A stretch of DNA of 64,000 bases from Ceratopteris richardii (taxonomy: Eukaryota > Streptophyta > Polypodiopsida > Polypodiales > Pteridaceae), in the NCBI GenBank assembly GCA_020310875.1, contig MU260055.1, positions 617,001-681,000 on the forward strand, written 5' to 3'. Shown here piece after piece: positions 42,417 to 53,000 of the stretch. A program made the translations under genes and the position numbers. Under the pieces are notes generated by a model, which had not been told where the DNA came from, ran no database searches, and worked only from the letters and a program-made list of their open reading frames with translations. Numbering within the stretch: position 1 is the first letter of the stretch; each line of letters starts with the position of its first letter.

Positions 42417-45400
42417 TTGGTTGCCAAAGGAAACAAAGTGGGTAGGATGTTCACCTTAAATGTGAAGATTCCTGAAATGAATGCAGCCATGTTTGCAAAA
42501 GGTGCAGGAGTTATTGCAGATATAGAGATATGGCACAAACGGATTGGACATGCAAACTTGCAAAGGCTGAAACTGATGCAGTCAAAGGAGATTGTCCATG
42601 GACTACCAAATTTCAAAGTTGCAGAAATGCAAAAGGTATGTGCAGCATGTCAATTTGGTAAACAGTCAAGAGCATCATTTCCACATGACAAGCATGTTAG
42701 TGAGAATGTACTAGAAGTAGTACATACAGATGTTTGGGGTCCAACAAAGACCACATCTATGGGTGGTTGCAAGTTTTATGTTACTTTCATTGATGACCAT
42801 ACACGCAAAGTATGGGTATATTTCATGAAAGAGAAGAGTGAGGTGTTTACTCATTTCCAGAATTTTAAAGTTATGGTGGAAAAGCAGACAGGGAAGTACA
42901 TTCAGACATTAAGATCTGATGGAGGAGGTGAATACATGTCAAATGAGTTCAGCAGTTTTCTAAAAAATCATGGAATTCGGCGTCAGTTTTCATGGAGGTA
43001 CACACCACAACAGAATGGTGTTGCTGAACGCAAAAACAGACATATTGTAGAAATAGCAAGAGCCTTAATGGCTGAGAAGAATATGCCTCATTGTTATTGG
43101 GCAGAAGCTATGCATACTGCTGTATATATCATGAACAGAACTTCAATTGCTGCTGTACATCAAGTTACACCTGAAGAGAAGTTTACAGGTAAAAAGCCAA
43201 ACTTATCACATCTGAAAGTTTTTGGTTGTATTGCATATGTACATGTTCGAGATGAGTTGAGGACGAAGCTTGATCCGAAAGCAGAAAAATGTGTCTTCAT
43301 TCGATATTCCCTTGAGCAAAAGGGATACAAATGTTATAACCCACTCACACGACAGGTAAAGGTGAGCAGAGATGTGGTATTTGATGAAATGTCAAGCTTC
43401 TATGTAGATGCCAAAGAAGGACTGAATCTTGAACCAAATGACAAAGAAAATGCGGAAAAATCTAGTGCAGAATCTCAAGTTTTGAGTGGAACGGATGCAT
43501 CACCAAGCAATAGTTCCAACTCAAATCCATGGAGTGGAAGATTGCGTGGAAATTTCAGTCCAGCAAATTCGTCAAATACATCCAAGAAAGGTAAAGAAAA
43601 GCTTTCTGCTGGTAGTAAAATAGGTGCAGGTTTTGAAGACGTTGATGGACATTCAAGCGGTTCAGAAAAGAGTCTTGATGAGGAACTTGGATTGCCCTCT
43701 GTGAAGACTCCAGGAGTAAGAAGGGCACATGTAGATGATACAAGAAGAAGTGACCCAGGACCAAGAAGATCTGGGAGGATGCGTAATTCAGTGCAACGAT
43801 TGACATATGAGAGTTACATGGCTCGCCATTGTGCCTACATGACAAAGGTAATACAAGATGCTGAACCTTCTTGTTTTGAAGATGCAATTGGTAATGCAGA
43901 TTGGGAAAAAGCTATGGATGAGGAGATGGCTGCACTCTATGGAAATGATACATGGAAGCTGGTTCCATTGCCGCAAGGAAAGAAATCCATAGGCTGCAAA
44001 TGGGTTTACAAGGTAAATCATAATGCTGATGGTAGCATAAGCAGGTATAAAGCACGATTGGTAGCTAAAGGTTATGCACAGACATATGGCATTGATTATG
44101 AGGAAACATTCAGCCCTGTAGCTAAAATGTCTACTGACAGAACACTTGTTGCATTAGCTACAGCAAAAGGATGGACTTTACATCAGATGGATGTGAAGAA
44201 TGCTTTCCTACATGGTGAGTTACAGGAAGAAGTATATATGGACCAGCCACAAGGATATGAAGATTCAAAGCATCCAGAATATGTTTGCAGGTTGCAAAAG
44301 GCATTGTATGGGCTGAAGCAGGCTCCGCGTGCATGGCATGCAAGGATTGCTGATTACTTAACCAGCATTGGGTTTTCTATGTGTGATGCAGATCACTCAC
44401 TATATGCAAGGAAGGCTGATGATGGCATCACTATTGTGGCTATTTATGTTGATGATCTGATTGTAGGTGGTGATAATGAAGAAAGCATCAAAGAGGTAAA
44501 GAAACTTCTTGTGCAAGAATTCGACATGAAAGATCTTGGTGTGCTGCGCTATTTCTTGGGCATTGAGTTTATACATACAAAAATAGGTATATGGATGTCG
44601 CAAAGGCAATATGCCTTGAATATGCTGCAAAAGTATGGTATGGCTGATTGTAAGCCAATTTCTATGCCTTTAGATCAGAATTTGAAATTGGATACTACAT
44701 CAGGTGAAGCATTGGAAAATGCTACTATGTACAGGAAAATTGTGGGAAGTCTTATATATCTTACAATTACAAGGCCTGATTTAAGCTACACTGTTGGACT
44801 TGAAAGTCAGTTTATGCAGGTTCCCAGGAAGCTACATTTGGATGCTCTGAGGCGCACTCTACGTTATGTGAGTGCTACTTTGGATTATGCATTGTTTTAT
44901 GAAGCTGATATAGATTTGCAGGTTCATGGATACACCGATGCAGATTGGGCTGGTAGTACTCCAGATAGAAGATCTACTAGTGGCTTTCTTTTCTCACTTG
45001 GAGGTGCAGCTATTACATGGAGCAGTAAGAAGCAACCCACTGTTGCTTTGTCGAGTACAGAGGCTGAGTATAGAGGTGCTGCAATGGCAGCATGTGAGGC
45101 ATCATGGCTGGAGATGTTACTTGCAGATTTAGGTGTGGAAGTGCAAAAGCCTATCACTATCTATTGTGATAATCTTAGCAGCATACAGTTAGCACGGAAC
45201 CCTGTTTTCCATGCTAGAACAAAGCATATCGAGGTACATTATCACTTCATCAGAGAGAAGGTATTAGCAGGTGATATTAATCTTGTTTATGTGAGAACAG
45301 ATGAGCAGGTTGCTGATATTTTCACCAAAGCACTTGGAGCTGAGAAGTTGAAGAAGTTTCGAAAGATGCTTGGATTACAGGATATGGCATTGAGCTTGAG

Positions 45401-45446
45401 GGGGAGTGTTGAGATATCAAGCTCAACATGTGATGATCCAAGATGA
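42417..45446 (+). CDS. C4 integrase, RT and RNase H (1009-codon open frame)
   Basis: A single long open frame. Residues about 35-80 hold the H2C2 zinc module (IWHKRIGH ... CAACQFGKQ). The integrase core has D, D, E at VHTDVWGP (about 105), LRSDGGGEY (about 165) and NGVAERKN (about 203), and VFGCIAYVHV follows. RT: GCKWVYKVN (about 527), [51 protein letters not shown] and the catalytic IYVDDLIVGG (about 678). RNase H: GYTDADWAGSTPDRRSTSGF (about 840), SSTEAEYRG, IYCDNLSSIQLARNP and the C-terminal DIFTKALGAEKLKKF. This is INT-RT-RH copia order. It belongs to a retroelement that carries breaks elsewhere. Confidence 0.95.
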   Translation: MVAKGNKVGRMFTLNVKIPEMNAAMFAKGAGVIADIEIWHKRIGHANLQRLKLMQSKEIVHGLPNFKVAEMQKVCAACQFGKQSRASFPHDKHVSENVLEVVHTDVWGPTKTTSMGGCKFYVTFIDDHTRKVWVYFMKEKSEVFTHFQNFKVMVEKQTGKYIQTLRSDGGGEYMSNEFSSFLKNHGIRRQFSWRYTPQQNGVAERKNRHIVEIARALMAEKNMPHCYWAEAMHTAVYIMNRTSIAAVHQVTPEEKFTGKKPNLSHLKVFGCIAYVHVRDELRTKLDPKAEKCVFIRYSLEQKGYKCYNPLTRQVKVSRDVVFDEMSSFYVDAKEGLNLEPNDKENAEKSSAESQVLSGTDASPSNSSNSNPWSGRLRGNFSPANSSNTSKKGKEKLSAGSKIGAGFEDVDGHSSGSEKSLDEELGLPSVKTPGVRRAHVDDTRRSDPGPRRSGRMRNSVQRLTYESYMARHCAYMTKVIQDAEPSCFEDAIGNADWEKAMDEEMAALYGNDTWKLVPLPQGKKSIGCKWVYKVNHNADGSISRYKARLVAKGYAQTYGIDYEETFSPVAKMSTDRTLVALATAKGWTLHQMDVKNAFLHGELQEEVYMDQPQGYEDSKHPEYVCRLQKALYGLKQAPRAWHARIADYLTSIGFSMCDADHSLYARKADDGITIVAIYVDDLIVGGDNEESIKEVKKLLVQEFDMKDLGVLRYFLGIEFIHTKIGIWMSQRQYALNMLQKYGMADCKPISMPLDQNLKLDTTSGEALENATMYRKIVGSLIYLTITRPDLSYTVGLESQFMQVPRKLHLDALRRTLRYVSATLDYALFYEADIDLQVHGYTDADWAGSTPDRRSTSGFLFSLGGAAITWSSKKQPTVALSSTEAEYRGAAMAACEASWLEMLLADLGVEVQKPITIYCDNLSSIQLARNPVFHARTKHIEVHYHFIREKVLAGDINLVYVRTDEQVADIFTKALGAEKLKKFRKMLGLQDMALSLRGSVEISSSTCDDPR
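45394..45406 (+). promoter_or_regulatory. C4 polypurine tract
   Basis: GCTTGAGGGGGAG immediately before the TG of the 3' LTR is the expected primer for plus-strand synthesis. Confidence 0.92.
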
Positions 45447-45785
45447 CACGTACCAGTTTTTCGTTTCTCTGACATGTATAGTGGTCACGCCGGTATATGT
45501 CAGGGATACTTCATTGAGCTTTATTAGATTTATCTACCGAGAGTGATAGCACATTTGTTTTTTGCCAGCTCACTCATTCACGGACATTAGGTTTTTCCTT
45601 ATGTACTGGTCTTTATATATTGCACTGGTTGTATTCTTGTTTTTAGCTCATTCTTGTACATTCCTTTTATGTAATAGAAGAAGAAGAAGAAGATCATTCT
45701 TCCTTGCCTCAATCTGTGTGTGTGCTTCTCCTTGAGAGTGAGAGTGTGTGTGTGAGCTCTCTTCCTTACCTCCTTCCTCGTGACA
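45407..45785 (+). mobile_element. C4 3' LTR
   Basis: 379 bp, TGTTGAGATATCAAGC...CTTCCTCGTGACA. It contains a TATA-like TTTATATATTGC near 45612, the GAAGAAGAAGAAGAA simple run near 45680 and a GAGAGTGAGAGTGTGTGTGTG tract near 45735. It is followed by the target-site copy CATAG. Confidence 0.95.
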
Positions 45786-45790
45786 CATAG

Positions 45791-47270
45791 GACATGACCT
45801 GACGAAAGAAGAAGAGCACGAGTTGATAACCTTGCTAAGAGAATATAGAGATGTATTTTCCTTGAGCTACAAGGATTTGAAAGGTGTAGACCCTGACATA
45901 TGCTCACACACTATCCCCATGACCTCTGATGCCAAACCCTCTAAGAAAAAGCCATACACATATAATGATAATTATGCTACCAAGATTAAATAAGAGATAG
46001 ATCGCTTGGTTGAAGCTAGATTTATCTATGAAATTGAGCACACTGAGTCGGTATCCCCCATTGTAGTGGTTCCCAAGAAGAACGGAAAGCTACATGTATG
46101 CATTAACCTGAAGAAAGTTAACGCAACCACCATTCGAGATAACTATCGGCTTCCCATCACTGAACATCTCTTAGAAAGAGTAGCAGGCAAGGAAGTATAC
46201 AGCTTCCTTGATGGATTTTTCGGCTATAATCAGGTAGCCATTGCCCCAGAAGATCAGCATAAGATGGCTTTTGCCACAGAGTGGGGCATATTTGCCTTCC
46301 GAGTAATGCCATTTGGTCTTACTAATGTGCCAGCCACTTTTCAGAGGCTGATGTGCCATGTGTTTAAAACATTCTTGAGGAAGAATTTGGAAGTCTATGT
46401 TGATGATCTCTGTGCTCATTCCAACATTAGACAAACACACATATACCTGAACTCAGGCAAATCTTTGACAAATGTAGAGAATATTAAGTCTGCTTGAACC
46501 CAGAAAAGTGTGTTTTCATGGTCAGGCAATGCAAGATTCTAGGACACATAGTGTCAAAGAATGGCATATCCACAGATGAGGATAAAGTGAGAGCTATTGT
46601 CGAGCTACCTAAGCCAATGAATGTCAAAGAAGTACAGGCTTTCATGGGGCATTGTGGCTATTATCGCTGATTCATTCATATGTATGCAATCATTGCAAAA
46701 CCCCTGTACTCCCTTTTGACTAACTTTGAGTGGACGGAAGAATGTGAGAACTCCTTCAATGAGCTTAAGCGACGATTATGTTCAGCACCAATCTTGACCA
46801 CACCAAATTGGAACAAGCCATTCCATGTCCATGTGGATGCATCCAATTATGCCATTGGATGTGTACTTGCACAACCTATGGGTGAAGGTAACATGGATCT
46901 TCCAATTGCCTATGCTAGTAGACAGTTGAATGCAGCTGAACGAAACTATACGACCACCGAACGAGAAGGATTAGGCATGGTATACGCTCTTAAAAAGTTT
47001 AGACACTATTTGCTTGCAAATAAGTTTAATTTTTTTACTGATCATCAAGCATTGTTGTACTTGGTAAACAAGCCATGCAATACAGGTAGATTAATAAGAT
47101 GGTTCCTCTTACTAATGGAATATGACTTTGAGGTAGTGGAGAGGAAAGGCAAGACTCATTTGAGAGTAGACCATCTCTCTAGGCTCACATCTAGAGAGGC
47201 CCCGCAAGGAGTATCAGATGACCTTCCTGATGCTTATTTGTTTAATTTGGAAGTTGTACCTTAGTGGGCC
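45791..47270 (+). mobile_element. Gypsy G2: RT and RNase H (right of C4)
   Basis: Plus strand, continuing from the left half. Entry block LITLLREYRDVFSLSYKDLKG near 45820-45880. RT: SPIVVVPKKNGKLHVCINL near 46055, LLERVAGKEVYSFLDGF near 46165, MPFGLTNVPATFQRLM near 46305, then LEVYVDDLCAHSN near 46385 at the catalytic box, ILGHIVSKNGISTDE near 46540 and VQAFMGHCGYY near 46630. RNase H: TPNWNKPFHVHVDASNYAIG near 46805, NYTTTEREGLGMVYALKKF near 46945, DHQALLYLVNKPCNTGRL near 47040 and HLRVDHLSRLTSREAPQG near 47155. It is an Athila/Tat-like gypsy, a broken fossil with several breaks. Confidence 0.9.
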
Positions 47271-47970
47271 AAGAAATTAGTGCTAGTATTGACACAGACC
47301 CAAACACCTAGTAATAAACACTCAAGATAGAGAGGTAATAAAAGCCCAAAGGTACCATATCATGGCAGGGAGTATGTATAAACATACGGATCATGGGATA
47401 CTATCTTGTTGTGTGGAAGAGGATGAGCACGCCAAATGGTTGCAATTAGCACATGTAGGTGCATTAGAGCAACATTACTCTAGGCAAAGAACCCTACAGA
47501 CATTAAGGAGACTCGGAGCGCATTGGCCAACTATGGAAGCAGATGTCCATAAGTTGTGTAAGGAATGCCTAGTCTACTGTATTAGACCGCCTGTGGAGCA
47601 CACTACTCTATACCAAGTGTCTCTAATACCAGATTGGAGTGGACCATTAGTAGCCTTTCTGAGGACGAAAACATTCCCTTCAGAGATGACCCTTGCTAGA
47701 CAAAGAAGTTTAGAACAAGAAGCCCTAGATTACTCACTCATTGGTGATAATCTATACAAGCGTGGAAAAGATGAATATCTAAGGCTATGTGTCCATGAGA
47801 GTGAGTATCTCAAGTTCTTGGAAACTGCTCACCAAGGTGTAACAGGAGGACACTTTGGTCCAGACCGGGTGATTAAGGCAATTCTATGTGCAGGTTTGTG
47901 GTGGCTAACACTTCACATGGATGCACATACCTATGTGAAGAGGTGTGATGTGTGCCAGCGAACTTAGTAT
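47271..47970 (+). mobile_element. G2 duplicated zinc-module region before integrase
   Basis: Two tandem units of about 125 residues. Unit 1 (from WAKKLVLVLTQT near 47265): MYKHTDHGILSCCVEEDEH near 47377, AHVGALEQH near 47449 and CKEC near 47557. Unit 2 (from WSGPLVAFLRTKT near 47635): LYKRGKDEYLRLCVHESEY near 47752, AHQGVTGGH near 47827 and CDVCQRT near 47946. Each unit has the H-x6-H ... C-x2-C layout of the integrase N-terminal zinc domain, and the residues ahead of it are also similar between units. Most gypsy elements have one such module. G1 shows the same duplication. Confidence 0.8.
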
Positions 47971-48622
47971 CCTATACGTAAAGATGAGATGTGTTTGAAA
48001 CCTATGATGGGTGGACGTGCATTCTCTAAGTGGGGAATAGACTTTGTAGGTCCTATTAATCCCCCAGCTAAGAGTTCCCATGCAGAGTACCTTATTGTAT
48101 GCTGTTTGGGCATACCGAGTCGCCTATAAAACGGTACTCCAAGCCACACCCTTTCAGATGGTGTTTGGCCAGAACCCACTGCTACCATTAGACTTCTTGA
48201 TACCTACACTAAAAGTAGCACATGAGCTTGAGTGGATAGGGCATGAACTCTCATCCAGGATCTTTGATCTTGAACGACTAGGTGAAACAAGACTGAGAGC
48301 TACTACAGGAATTTATGCAGCCAAGAAATGAATAAAAGCATATTTTGACGCACATGTGAAGGATAAGGGCTTGAAAGCAGGAGACCTAGTCCTAGTCTAC
48401 ACTTTGAAGAGACATGCACGGAAATTAGAGAAGAGAGGCTATGGACCTATGATCATAAATAGGATCTCAACAAGTGGAGCTGTTCAATTAGCTACACTAG
48501 AGGGTGATGTTCTTCCTACTTACATTAGCAGATGTAGAGTCAAGTTATATCAAGAACCCCTCATAGAGGAGATGTTAAATCGACTCAATACTGCAAAGAA
48601 ACGTAAAGAAGAGGAAAAGTGA
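47971..48622 (+). mobile_element. G2 integrase core remnant and C-terminal domain
   Basis: Plus strand. Start of core [21 protein letters not shown] near 48012-48075, then AVWAYRVAYKTVLQATPFQMVFGQN near 48101, LEWIGHELSSRIFDLERLGETR near 48222 and GIYAAKK near 48308. The C-terminal domain has KDKGLKAGDLVLVYTLKRHARK near 48359, GYGPMIINRISTSGAVQLATLEGD near 48437 and TYISRCRVKLYQEPL near 48519. It closely matches G1 at 19.24-19.67 kb. There is no chromodomain. It is a fossil. Confidence 0.88.
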
Positions 48623-48775
48623 ATTTGAGAAGAAGCATAGGCAGAAGCATTGGAATGCATCCGAAGAATGAAATCGAGAAGACAGGGTAGAGATCAGCCT
48701 AGGACAGATGCCTATGTAGATCCAGGATATCATATGTCTATGTGCGAAGTCTCAGGTGTAAGTTCCAATAGAATA

Positions 48776-49249
48776 ATTGACTGACATCCTTTTGTAACCT
48801 TAGAGATAGGAAATAGTGCAGGAACCATATGAGCCTTGATTGATTCAGGTGCAGTCATTAGTGCTGTTAAAATTTCTTACTGTCGAGAATTGAGCTTAAA
48901 TGTCAATTGTGTAGAAGCATACCTCATAGGATTGGGAGGTGTGGAAACCCCTTGCATGGGCGAGGTGGAACTTCCCCTCTACATCCAAGATGTTCTTATG
49001 AAAGTTAAGGTGCTAGTGTGTCAAGAGGAGGACCTCACTAAGCCTCTTGTCTTGGGTCAAGATTGGATCTATGATCATGCAGTCAACCTAAACCTAATAA
49101 GTGTACTTCTTCAGGTCTGGGTAAATCAGAACCACATTGCACTTGAGTTAGAAAATGAAGCACTCAACGAAATAGGGAAGGCACAAAATCCTAGTCTTCC
49201 AGGAGTACACATGAAGATGACGATGCTGTTCTTGTCCAAAACTATGTGA
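48776..49249 (+). mobile_element. G2 second retropepsin-like domain, downstream of integrase
   Basis: The open frame 48836-49249 plus about 60 bp upstream (HPFVTLEIGNSAGTI) reads as an aspartic retropepsin: ALIDSGAVISAVKISYCREL at 48830-48890 (active-site box IDSGA), YLIGLGGVETPCMGEVELPL near 48927 (flap-like), VKVLVCQEEDLTKPLVLGQDW near 49000-49065 (closing LVLGQDW). The order and spacing match G1 at 19885-20360. It follows the integrase C-terminal domain by about 150 bp and is distinct in sequence from this element's first protease. A role in cutting the downstream accessory protein is one possibility; that is inference. Confidence 0.78.
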
Positions 49250-49262
49250 TGCAGAGGGATGA

Positions 49263-49863
49263 TTGTCTCAACAAAGAAGTCATGGATATGATGGAACTCC
49301 CTTCTTTTCCAAAGGCCATAGGGATACGGCAACCAAAGGTGGATCAAATGCAAAAGAAGCAGATGACCTATGCTCGAAACCAAAAGAAAGTATGAAGCAC
49401 GGTGTCTCAGCCACCAAAACAAGTGTGGGTGCGGAAAGGCGACCAACCTGTTGTGGTCCAATCACAACCATTGGCTCAACCTCATATTAGTAATCAACCA
49501 CAGGACACTAATAAGAAGTCTTTCAAAAATTCTTCTATGAAAGTGAAGTCTATCTGGGTACCCAAGAAGTCGATGAAGGCTGACCCACAATCAAGACAAA
49601 TTTGGGTGCCTAAGGCTTGCTTGAGGGCTCAAGTAGCCACACATAAACCACACCATGTATGGCATGATTCACTCACTCAAACAATTGATATCAACTCTTA
49701 TTCGACACGCACAAACACATATTCACCCCTGAGCACGAGCAGAAGCACTTGTAAATGGGTCTCTAAAAAGCCTCCCATGGTCCACCAACAATCATATTGT
49801 AAAACCATGCATTTCATTTGGCGACCAAAAACTTGTAATAAATCCCTAACCCCAAATTTGTAA
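49263..49863 (+). mobile_element. G2 basic tract with W-V-P-K repeats
   Basis: The open frame 49402-49863 (153 codons) is Lys/Ser/Gln/Thr-rich and contains QVWVRKGD, SIWVPKKS, QIWVPKAC, CKWVSKKP and FIWRPKTC, so the motif [IVC]-W-[VR]-x-K recurs five times about 15-50 residues apart. No domain is recognised. The position between second protease and accessory ORF matches the basic tract of G1 (20.36-21.1 kb). It may bind nucleic acid, which is a guess from charge and tryptophans. Confidence 0.65.
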
Positions 49864-50050
49864 ATTCACCTCCATGTACTAACTACATCATCCTCACACA
49901 ACATCATTCCACTTAGCTCATAGAACTATTCATCACTAACTACACACACACAATCATCGAGCACCAACTGACCCACTAACTTGTCACAATGCCTCATGTT
50001 AATGTTGTAATGGGGAAAAACTGGCATCTCTTGTCCACTACAATGTTAAC
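49864..50050. other. Spacer before the G2 accessory ORF
   Basis: Short AT/CA-rich spacer with no frame. It may hold the start signals of the accessory ORF, but none can be identified. Confidence 0.4.
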
Positions 50051-53000
50051 ATGTGTTTCTATATCCTCACAGAATCGACAAGCAGTAACATGGTAGAAGT
50101 AGGAGGTACCAGTTCCCAGGTGGGGTTCAATGCCCAAATAGTGGACATTGAAACTCTCCTCCTCGAACCACAACTCATTGAGAGGCCTCAGGAACTCAGA
50201 GTAGTGCATGTACTTCCCATTCAGGACCCTCTACAGGGACACACTTCTCAAGTAGGCAAACATGCACATTGGTTTAGCGATGTCACAGGTCCAATGGGTG
50301 AGGGCACCTACTTTTGGGAAGCAGAAATTGAATTTAATGGAAAATTGGGAAGATATCATTTCTTTACTCGTGAATTCGAGAAATATCAGGATGCAGAAGT
50401 AATGAGATCTGTATGGACCAAAGCGGGCTTGGATAGCTACTTTATTGCACTCTTACCTAAGCCTGATTTCTTGCGTTGCTCCTACCTGATCAGTACCATC
50501 ACCCCTACAGAGCCAAGGGAGGTGATAGTACCTTTGTTCTTCCCTCAGTAATTCCAGGTCATGAACTAAAAAGATTCAAGCTTACCCTCAACTTAGTAAG
50601 GGAGGCCCTAGACATGAAAGGTATGTATATTCCCACAGAGAAAGAAACATTGATTCTCGGAAGAATGAAGCACAAAGATCTCAACAAACTAAATGATATG
50701 GTAGCTATGACACCGACCATTGCCCTCCAGCTATGCACGATCATGCAACACTTTGCCTTTCCCACTCAAGAACGCTTCACTATGCCACCAAAAAGAGTCT
50801 GGTTCAGCTTGTACTTGGTAAAGACAGAAAATTTCACAATCAATCTACCCCACTGGATCATAGATCAAATCCACTTAGCACATCAGCGCTGGAATAAGAA
50901 ACATAAGAATGTGATTCATGGATGCTGCGTGCTAACGAGGATCATTTACAGGTGCTTAGCTTATGATGTGCCTATTCAAAGAGCACTAGTGTGGTCCAGA
51001 GCTCAGGAATTCCAGAGACGGCCATCAACAATAGGACCACCATCTAAGAAAATGAGAGGTGTAGTCCAGATACCGTGTGCCCAAGCAAGGGGTGCCACCC
51101 TCACACCAGAGGTGAAACCACCTCAAACACGACGTGTCTGTCCATTTACAATTCGCTTACCCAGACAGAGTGCAAAAGGACCCAATCTTGTTTTCCCTCC
51201 GATTCCATCTAACTTGGAGTTCCAACAGGGCTACACCCTAGATGATTTAACTGATGAAGAAATTGCCAGGATGATTAATGAAGATAATCTTGAGACGGAA
51301 GCAGAACAGACCCGAGGACCACAACCAACCACAACGACTTCAGCTCCTACCCAACCTAAAGTAGTGGAAGTAGATGAAGATGAAGAAGAGACTGATGAAG
51401 AGGAGGCACATGAGGAACACTACCATGAGCAAGAAGAAACTTCAAAACTAGCGGGTGCCCCAGCCTATACTGCACAAATCAAAAGGTTGTATGAAACTAT
51501 GAAAAGAGTCCAGGAGCACCACAAGTTGTCACTGGAAACAAGAAAGATGCTAATAAGTCAAATATTAGGAGAAGAAGGGATAGACGACCAATTTATTGAG
51601 TCCTTGAACCTTCACACAGATGCGCTTGGCCTGGATGAAGCCATTCATTCAGCTCTTGCCTACATTCATCGCTTTGACCAACGAGTGCCTACCCGCCCCC
51701 TTCGCTCCGAAAAGCAAATTCACATAGATGTATCAGCAATAGGAGATACCACACAGATAGAAGAACATCATGAGGCACCACCATCACCACACTCCTCACC
51801 TCTCACTGCACAATTCACTCCTCCCCATGACACGACCACCCCAACTTCCACAATCACCACATATGTTATGGGAATTCCTCTCTCTTCAGGCACCCAACTT
51901 GGAGGGGTTACCATGCCTACATTCACAACACTATTCACGAACATCACATCCACCCCGCCCACAGTTCTGATTTACACGGTTACACACTCTTTTGAAACCA
52001 TGGAAACTTTGCCAGCAACAGCACCACTCCCTCCCCCCACCCTACCACAATCTCCCATACGCCCTCCCCCCACATCACCTCTTGATTTCACTTCATTCAC
52101 GATCCCTTTCCCCTTCCCCATCCCCCCTACATCTTCCACTTTTCGAGCATCATTACATGTAAATAATATGTTTTCTACATTACATCAATGTGTGTATCAG
52201 CTCTAGAGCGTATACCAGACCCTAGAAGATCGCCATCACCAAATCACTACGGACCACCAACAATTACAGAAGCGGCTTGCTGCCCTAGAAGAAGAGAACA
52301 CCGACTAAAATCAGCATTATACTATGCTCGAACATGCCCATCATACCTTATTGGAAGCTCCCCAACAATCAAAATCGTCGGAAGTTAAGAAGTTAATAGC
52401 ATTACTTGAACTTTATCAGTCTAAGAATGTGAAAGTCTGGTGTAATCTGACGTTATTGAGGAAGCACATGGCCAGGACTCTAGAAGAAAATAAGCGACTT
52501 CAAAAGCAGAATGAAGAAAACCTAGAGGCCACAATGGAAGGCTCCCATCATGAGATCCACCCAGAACAGTTTAAAGCAGTCCCTTCAGAGACAATAAAAA
52601 CAATCCTCGAAAGCTATGCTGATCTACTGGAAGCACATGATGATATGGAAAAAGAACAAGATGCATTGCACCGCTAGCTAAGGGAGCAAGAAGAACAACC
52701 CAAGATCATAGAGTTGGCATCGACTTCAGAAGAGGTAAAGGTGCTAAAAGAGCAGGTTGAAGAATTGCAAAGGAAGCTACTCGAGTATGAAAGATAATCC
52801 TCCCCAATTATCAAACCAGAAAGAAAAGAATTAGTGCCCATCGAAGTGGATGAGTCATATGAGGAACCCTATGTTCCTATGCCTATGCCAGGCAACCAGC
52901 AAAGATCAGAAGGAACGCACACCCTTGAAGTTGAAGCACCAAAATGGCTTCAAAAACTCGAAAAGACCGCCAAAACCCATGAAGATCGCCTCGTAGTACA

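Larger units (their letters stand above)
40477..45790 (+). mobile_element. Copia C4, young element nested in gypsy G2
   Basis: Bounded by the perfect target duplication CATAG at 40477-40481 and 45786-45790. Element 40482-45785 (5.3 kb): 5' LTR, tRNA-Met primer site, gag-pol, polypurine tract, 3' LTR. The LTR parts that can be aligned differ at about 2 of 180 positions (about 99% identical), so the insertion is recent, of the order of one to a few million years depending on the rate. The gypsy reads GEERCTYI to the left and continues G-x-D-x-T-x-EEE to the right, matching G1, which proves the nesting. It is nearly whole, with about three breaks in the coding part. Confidence 0.95.

Noticed and set aside
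43555-45157. Several minus-strand open frames under copia C4
   Set aside because: They are shadows of the 1009-codon plus-strand pol frame and have no domain features.
48776-49249. The post-integrase domain as a host aspartic protease gene
   Set aside because: It has the short single-lobe retropepsin layout, sits in fixed order in two gypsy copies, and lacks the two-lobe structure of cellular aspartic proteases.
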